NCBI RefSeq assembly: GCF_003610355.1
Contig: NZ_RAPY01000003.1
Span: forward strand, 372,001-436,000
DNA from: Sphingobacterium detergens
GTDB taxonomy: Bacteria > Bacteroidota > Bacteroidia > Sphingobacteriales > Sphingobacteriaceae
Direction of reading: 5' to 3'
DNA: 64,000 nt
Shown: piece by piece, positions 59,584 through 64,000 of the stretch
How positions within the stretch are numbered: position 1 is the stretch's first letter
How the letters are laid out: each line of letters starts with the position of its first letter
Position numbers and translations under genes: made by a program
The notes under the pieces: model-generated
Database searches by the model: none
What the model was told of the DNA's origin: nothing
What the model saw: only the letters and a program-made list of their open reading frames with translations

Positions 59584-62529
59584 CTAATAGCCAAATATCT
59601 CTTTTAAGTCCAGTTTTTTCACCTCGCCCAATTTGGCAAGATCTTCTGGTTTGAGACTATCTTCCTTCGCTACGATACAGTATACATAAGGCTTCTGGCT
59701 CATCTCTTTCTTATGGAACATATTCAAGTCAGCATAAGTCAGCTTAGGAGCCTGCTCATAAACAACTTTACGAATATCAGTTGTATTCCCCAAACGTTGT
59801 GCACTTAAATAGCTGCCTAAAATAGAAGCATTTAGTACACGTTCACTCGCAATAGATTTCTGCAAACTCACTTTTGCAATATCCAAACCTTTCGAACTTT
59901 CAGGTAGCACATCCAACAACTCATTCATACCTTTGATAGCCTCATTGAATTTATCAGCTTGTGTACCGACATAAGCACCCACTGTATAATGATTTTCTTT
60001 TTTATAAGGCTGACCGTAGAATGCATAAGTAGAATAAGCCAGTGCTTTCGACTCACGAATAGTCTGGAACACAATACTTCCCATACCACCACCAAAATAA
60101 TTATTGAACAATGACACTGTTGGTGTAAGTGGATTGGAGTAAGCGTCTGATGTTCTGTACCAGAATACTTCCGCTTGTTTCATATCAAAATTAGCAAACA
60201 ACACTTGATTTTTATTAGTTGGCTGCTCCGCAAATACCAAGCTTTTTGTACCTTGTACATAGTCCCCCGAACCTTGTTTTAATGGTTTTGCCTTCGCAAC
60301 AAATTCACTCGCGCTCAATGGTCCAAAATAAAGCAACGTATGTTTCATATTGGCCAGATCATGTAATGCTCTTACAAGATCTTCCGCTTTCAGTGCATCC
60401 AGTTCTGCATCTGTAAAAACATTATTGAATGGGTTCTTAGCACCGTATTTTGCATAAGATTTCAATCCCTCCATAATTGCACCTTTGTTTTCCTTTGCAT
60501 TCGCTCTGGACTTCTTAAGGCGTGCAATATACATTTTGAATGCCTCTTGGTCAGTCACGCAATTGCGCAATAGATCCTGAATTAAAGATTGCGTGGAGAT
60601 AAAATTCGAATTCAAACCTGAAATTGAAACCAATGTTTCTTCATTTCCTGCCGAGACCGAAAAATCAGATGCCAATTGATAAAAGTCTTTGCTGAATTGC
60701 TCACTGGATTTATCTTTTGTGCCCAAAAACTCCAGATAACCAGCCGCCAACGATAACAATTTATTGCTCCATTTCCCCACATCAAAACGATAAGACAGGG
60801 AGAATAACTCATTATCACTATTCTTCACAGCAAGCACTGGCAAACCATTTGCGGTAGCTTTCTGAACATCTTTATTGTAGTCTACCCACACCGGCAGGAT
60901 CTTATCCTCTGGCATTGCCTCTACTTTTTTCAAGAAATCAGATTGATCGTCACGGTTTACAGTGACAGGTGTAATTTCCGGTTTCACTACCTTGACAACA
61001 TTATTGTCTACCCCTTTTCGCTTATAAACCACGACGTAGTTATTATCGTTCAGATATTTATTGGCAAAATTGACAATATCCTGTTTTGTAATCTTATTCA
61101 AACCATCCGAATAACTGACCACCGACGACCAGTCCTGCCCCGATGTAAAAGCATCCATTAATGCTTCTGCACGGTCGCCATAACTTTCATTCTGTTTGAT
61201 CTCATCTTTTTTCGCGTTATTGACAATTGCACCGATCAAATCATCAGAAAATTCACCTTTGCGCAGTTTATCCAGTTCTTTTAACAGCAACTGTTGTACC
61301 TCCTCCAAGCTCTGTCCCTGTCCCGGATTTCCTTGTAGAATCAATAGCGAATAATCTTTCAACACATACGGGAAGGCTCCGGCACCCAATAGCTTCTGGT
61401 TCTTCACCAAATCAAGATCAATCAGACCTGCGGAACCGTTCGTCAAAATCTGACTCATCAGATTTAACAGCTGCGCATCCTTGGTTGCAGCACCCGGAAA
61501 ACGGAACCCCATAAACATAAATTCCGCATCCGGCCCTTTTACCTCCCGAACAATTGGACTTAAAATAGGCTTCTCTGGATCAAAAGTATATGGCGGTATC
61601 TCTTTGGGCTGCATAAAAGCAAAACTCTTATCCACCTTCTTCACAACTTCTGTAGGATCAAAATCACCGGACATGATCACACCCATATTGTTAGGCACAT
61701 AATAGGTATTAAAATATTCTCGGATCGCTTTTAACGATGGATTTTTTAGATGTTCTACTGTACCGATAGTGGTCTGCTTGCCATAGTTATTATTTGGGAA
61801 AGCCGCTTCAAACATGGCTTCAATAGCCCTGCGGCTATCTTTATCCAATCCGATATTTTTCTCCTCATAGACGGCTTCCAGTTCTGTATGGAACAGACGG
61901 AGTATCGGATTTCTAAAACGCTCCGCTTGTACAGCAAGATACTTATCCATTACATTGCTCGGAATCTGCTCTTGGTAAACCGTTTGTTCAAACGACGTAA
62001 ATGCATTTGTACCCTCAGCACCCATGGATGCCATCAGTTTATCGTATTCATTGGCGATAGCATACTTAGCGGCTTCGCCAGAAACACGGTCAATTTCCTT
62101 GTATATCGCTTTCCGTTGTACTTCATCGGTCGTGCCGTTGTACTTTTCATAAAGTGCATCAATCTGATCCAGCAAAGGCTTTTCCTTGGCCCAATCTTTG
62201 GATCCAAATTTATCTGTCCCCTTGAAGAGCATATGTTCCAGATAGTGTGCCAAACCTGTATGATCTTTTGGATCGGTTTTACTTCCGGCTTTTGTCGCGA
62301 TGTAAGTTTGGATACGCGGTTCTTTTTTGGTTGGACTTAGGATAACGGTTAGACCATTTTTGAGTTTGTAAAACCTCGAATGGGTAGGGTCATTAGTCAC
62401 ATACTTGTAGGTATACCCGCCTTCAGAAGATTCTTTCCAGTCAAATTTGGCGTTCTGGGCAAACAAAGTACCCCCCGCTGTTGTTAGAGCAAACGTAACA
62501 GCAGTAATTTTAAATAGATTTTTAATCAT
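59584..62529 (-). CDS. M16-family double-domain zinc peptidase
   Basis: 981 aa, the length of pitrilysin-type enzymes with two fused M16 units. Signal peptide ends near residue 25 (GGTLFAQ). The first half has the zinc site His95-x2-Glu98-His99 (AHYLEHMLF) with a later AVYEEKNIG that supplies the third ligand. The second half (after ~ residue 530) has the fold (LSYRFDVGKWSNKLLSLAAG) but no HxxEH, as in other members where it only closes the cavity. Periplasmic or outer-membrane-side peptide degradation is expected. It has a full promoter at 62551-62582 and its own terminator. Confidence 0.94.
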   Translation of the reverse strand: MIKNLFKITAVTFALTTAGGTLFAQNAKFDWKESSEGGYTYKYVTNDPTHSRFYKLKNGLTVILSPTKKEPRIQTYIATKAGSKTDPKDHTGLAHYLEHMLFKGTDKFGSKDWAKEKPLLDQIDALYEKYNGTTDEVQRKAIYKEIDRVSGEAAKYAIANEYDKLMASMGAEGTNAFTSFEQTVYQEQIPSNVMDKYLAVQAERFRNPILRLFHTELEAVYEEKNIGLDKDSRRAIEAMFEAAFPNNNYGKQTTIGTVEHLKNPSLKAIREYFNTYYVPNNMGVIMSGDFDPTEVVKKVDKSFAFMQPKEIPPYTFDPEKPILSPIVREVKGPDAEFMFMGFRFPGAATKDAQLLNLMSQILTNGSAGLIDLDLVKNQKLLGAGAFPYVLKDYSLLILQGNPGQGQSLEEVQQLLLKELDKLRKGEFSDDLIGAIVNNAKKDEIKQNESYGDRAEALMDAFTSGQDWSSVVSYSDGLNKITKQDIVNFANKYLNDNNYVVVYKRKGVDNNVVKVVKPEITPVTVNRDDQSDFLKKVEAMPEDKILPVWVDYNKDVQKATANGLPVLAVKNSDNELFSLSYRFDVGKWSNKLLSLAAGYLEFLGTKDKSSEQFSKDFYQLASDFSVSAGNEETLVSISGLNSNFISTQSLIQDLLRNCVTDQEAFKMYIARLKKSRANAKENKGAIMEGLKSYAKYGAKNPFNNVFTDAELDALKAEDLVRALHDLANMKHTLLYFGPLSASEFVAKAKPLKQGSGDYVQGTKSLVFAEQPTNKNQVLFANFDMKQAEVFWYRTSDAYSNPLTPTVSLFNNYFGGGMGSIVFQTIRESKALAYSTYAFYGQPYKKENHYTVGAYVGTQADKFNEAIKGMNELLDVLPESSKGLDIAKVSLQKSIASERVLNASILGSYLSAQRLGNTTDIRKVVYEQAPKLTYADLNMFHKKEMSQKPYVYCIVAKEDSLKPEDLAKLGEVKKLDLKEIFGY

Positions 62530-62550
62530 ATTTCCTTTTTCTTTTCAGCT

Positions 62551-62582
62551 CAAACTTAGATAAATTGCTGTGGATATGCAAT
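62551..62582 (-). promoter_or_regulatory. Promoter of the M16 peptidase gene
   Basis: Minus strand: ATTG (62582-62579), 20-nt spacer, TAAGTTTG (62558-62551), 21 nt before the ATG. The last 10 spacer bases (GCAATTTATC) match the promoter at 31096. Confidence 0.7.
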
Positions 62583-62694
62583 ATAATTACGTAGATATAA
62601 AAACAATTTATTGCGGCCGGTCGCTGTTGCACTTTCTTCTTTGTAGCTGAAGTACGGCAATTTGTCATCTGTATTTCCCATATGCTTAATGAAT

Positions 62695-62726
62695 ATTGTT
62701 ACAATGGTTTATCATTCTTATTTTTG
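62695..62726 (+). promoter_or_regulatory. Promoter of the PagL-like gene
   Basis: ATTG (62695-62698), 20-nt spacer, TATTTTTG (62719-62726), a perfect -7 with the usual spacing. Predicted leader about 30 nt to the ATG at 62760. Confidence 0.65.
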
Positions 62727-62759
62727 CAAAAATTTTAAAAAACGCAAACGTTTTATTTC

Positions 62760-63956
62760 ATGAGATCAAGCATACTTGTTTTTGTGATCTTCGCGCTTCT
62801 TTCCTTTCATACACATGCGCAGGTCACTCCCAGAATAGAAAATCAGAAAGACACATCAAACAACCGTACTCCAGCAAAAACAAGGTTAATATTTCAACTT
62901 GAGCATGAAAGTGGAGGCGAGCTCAAATTTAACGAACGTTCGAAGCAAACCCTGGAAGACTCCTATTACAGTGGCCTTAATTTTCGCGTTGGTTTCCAAA
63001 CACAATTTCAGGATTCATTAAAAAGCATTTACAACGAAATATACAACTATCCCATTTATGGTGTCGGCATCTATAGCAGCACTTTTGGCCAGGAACACCT
63101 GGGCCAACCTTTTGCTTTCTATGGCTTTGTTGCGATTCCTATAAAACCGAAAGTCAACAGCCGATGGAACTTCAACTACCGGATTGCATTGGGACTTTCC
63201 GGCAGGTTCAACCCTTACAATGAGCAAGAAAACCCCTTCAACCTCCTCATCGGAAGTAAAAACAATGTATTTATCGACTTTGGGCTTCAGGCCAATTACC
63301 GGTTAAGCCAGAAATTCCAGATTGGTGCCGGTGTGGCGTTCCACCACTTTAGCAACGGAGCATTAGCTTTGCCAAACACAGGAATAAATCTGCTACCATT
63401 GAGCTTATCCGTTTCTTACACACCATCAAGCAAACCGTTTGATTTCAGAAAACGCACGGTTCCAAAAATGGAAGAAACGGAAGAACTACATTTTAATTAT
63501 GCTTTTGGATTTAAACAGATCGATCGCGAGCATGATGGTCAATATTTCAAATCAACCCTGGGGGCCTATTATAGCAAGCATTTTGGGTACAAATGGCGTC
63601 TTGGCGCTGGAATGGATGCATTCTATTCAGCAAGTGGTAACGACGAAAAAGTCGCTGGGGATAAAGCCGGTAAATTCTCCGCATTATTTTCTTATGGCCC
63701 CGCTTTCTATATTGACCATGTGTTAAATTCCAGGCTGTATATCAATGGAAATGTTGGCGTATACTTACACCGTAATAAATTCAATGGAGAAAGTACACCC
63801 GTATACCTAAGAGCAGGTGTACGCTATAAAGTGTATAAAGATTTCTTTGCTGGAGTTTCTATTAAAGCACATGGTGGTAAAGCAGACTTTATCGAATGGA
63901 CAACAGGCTATGGCTTTAAGTTAGGTAAAAAACGGGGGACTCCAACCAGCAATTAA
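62760..63956 (+). CDS. PagL-like outer-membrane acyl hydrolase family protein
   Basis: 398 aa. Signal peptide MRSSILVFVIFALLSFHTHA (cleavage near 20-21). The rest is beta-rich with alternating aromatic strands, an outer-membrane barrel. The PagL block is FHHFSNGALALPNTGIN with His196 and Ser198 aligning to the His-Ser pair of lipid A 3-O-deacylase PagL. PagL is about 170 aa, so this protein has both a longer N-terminal half and an extra C-terminal set of strands (residues ~240-398). The catalytic Glu of PagL, 12 residues after the Ser, would be Asn210 here. Lipid A deacylation is possible but unproven. Confidence 0.8.
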   Translation: MRSSILVFVIFALLSFHTHAQVTPRIENQKDTSNNRTPAKTRLIFQLEHESGGELKFNERSKQTLEDSYYSGLNFRVGFQTQFQDSLKSIYNEIYNYPIYGVGIYSSTFGQEHLGQPFAFYGFVAIPIKPKVNSRWNFNYRIALGLSGRFNPYNEQENPFNLLIGSKNNVFIDFGLQANYRLSQKFQIGAGVAFHHFSNGALALPNTGINLLPLSLSVSYTPSSKPFDFRKRTVPKMEETEELHFNYAFGFKQIDREHDGQYFKSTLGAYYSKHFGYKWRLGAGMDAFYSASGNDEKVAGDKAGKFSALFSYGPAFYIDHVLNSRLYINGNVGVYLHRNKFNGESTPVYLRAGVRYKVYKDFFAGVSIKAHGGKADFIEWTTGYGFKLGKKRGTPTSN

Positions 63957-64000
63957 TACATGTGCTCTACGGATCCGATAACAGAGACAAATACATTGGT

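Overview
The window is chromosomal DNA from a member of the Bacteroidota, most likely Sphingobacteriaceae (Sphingobacterium-like). Supporting signs are AT-rich DNA, promoters of the TTTG-N20-TAnnTTTG (-33/-7) type instead of -35/-10, several families common in this phylum (DUF2723, DUF4271, DUF5683, DUF2911), hemD next to a DUF4271 gene, and many lipoprotein or SPI signal peptides. No IS element, prophage, CRISPR array, tRNA or rRNA gene is visible, and base composition looks even throughout, so this reads as core chromosome.

Layout: 1-5.0 kb holds the 3' part of dnaK, a DUF2459 membrane protein, a nucleotidyltransferase and a HerA-like ATPase. 5.2-9.8 kb holds a small exported protein, a SulP anion transporter followed by a beta-carbonic anhydrase (probable bicarbonate uptake/hydration pair), and glnS. 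9.9-17.8 kb is all on the minus strand: a large DUF2723 membrane protein, metF under a SAM-I riboswitch, a lipoprotein, rimM, rpsP with a long charged tail, and another lipoprotein. 18-24.2 kb holds an AddA-like helicase-nuclease and an AddB-like nuclease in tandem. 24.3-35.2 kb holds a JmjC/cupin protein, DUF4271-hemD, tag, hpt, an AsmA-like/GT51 transglycosylase, mrp, xth, a cyclophilin, a small unknown and a LMW protein-tyrosine phosphatase. 35.8-41.5 kb: an HtrA protease, dapF and a SNF2 helicase. 41.5-45.2 kb: an AraC regulator divergent from an HlyD-MFS efflux pair. 45.2-51.7 kb: gltX, an orphan histidine kinase overlapping DinB and hotdog genes, a sugar MFS transporter and a DUF2911 protein. 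51.8-64 kb: cdaA (c-di-AMP synthesis), pdxJ, the parA-parB-DUF5683-dapB-lepB run, an FMN reductase, an M16 double-domain peptidase and a PagL-like outer-membrane protein.

Most transcription units end in clear intrinsic terminators, and many convergent pairs share one bidirectional hairpin. Cell-envelope themes recur: peptidoglycan precursor synthesis (dapB, dapF), glycan polymerisation (GT51), signal peptidase, HtrA, periplasmic cyclophilin, M16 peptidase and lipid A deacylase-like protein, plus c-di-AMP, which in other bacteria is tied to wall homeostasis.

I found no convincing new multi-gene system. The signals most worth following are regulatory or small-scale: three minus-strand promoters sharing an unusually long conserved core (one embedded in a perfect 16-bp palindrome), two aminoacyl-tRNA synthetase genes that look leaderless, a 13-bp inverted repeat with a 40-nt loop between tag and hpt, a dispersed ATTAG/TTGAGAT repeat, and enzymes with altered signature residues (Mrp without CxxC, PagL-like protein without the expected Glu).
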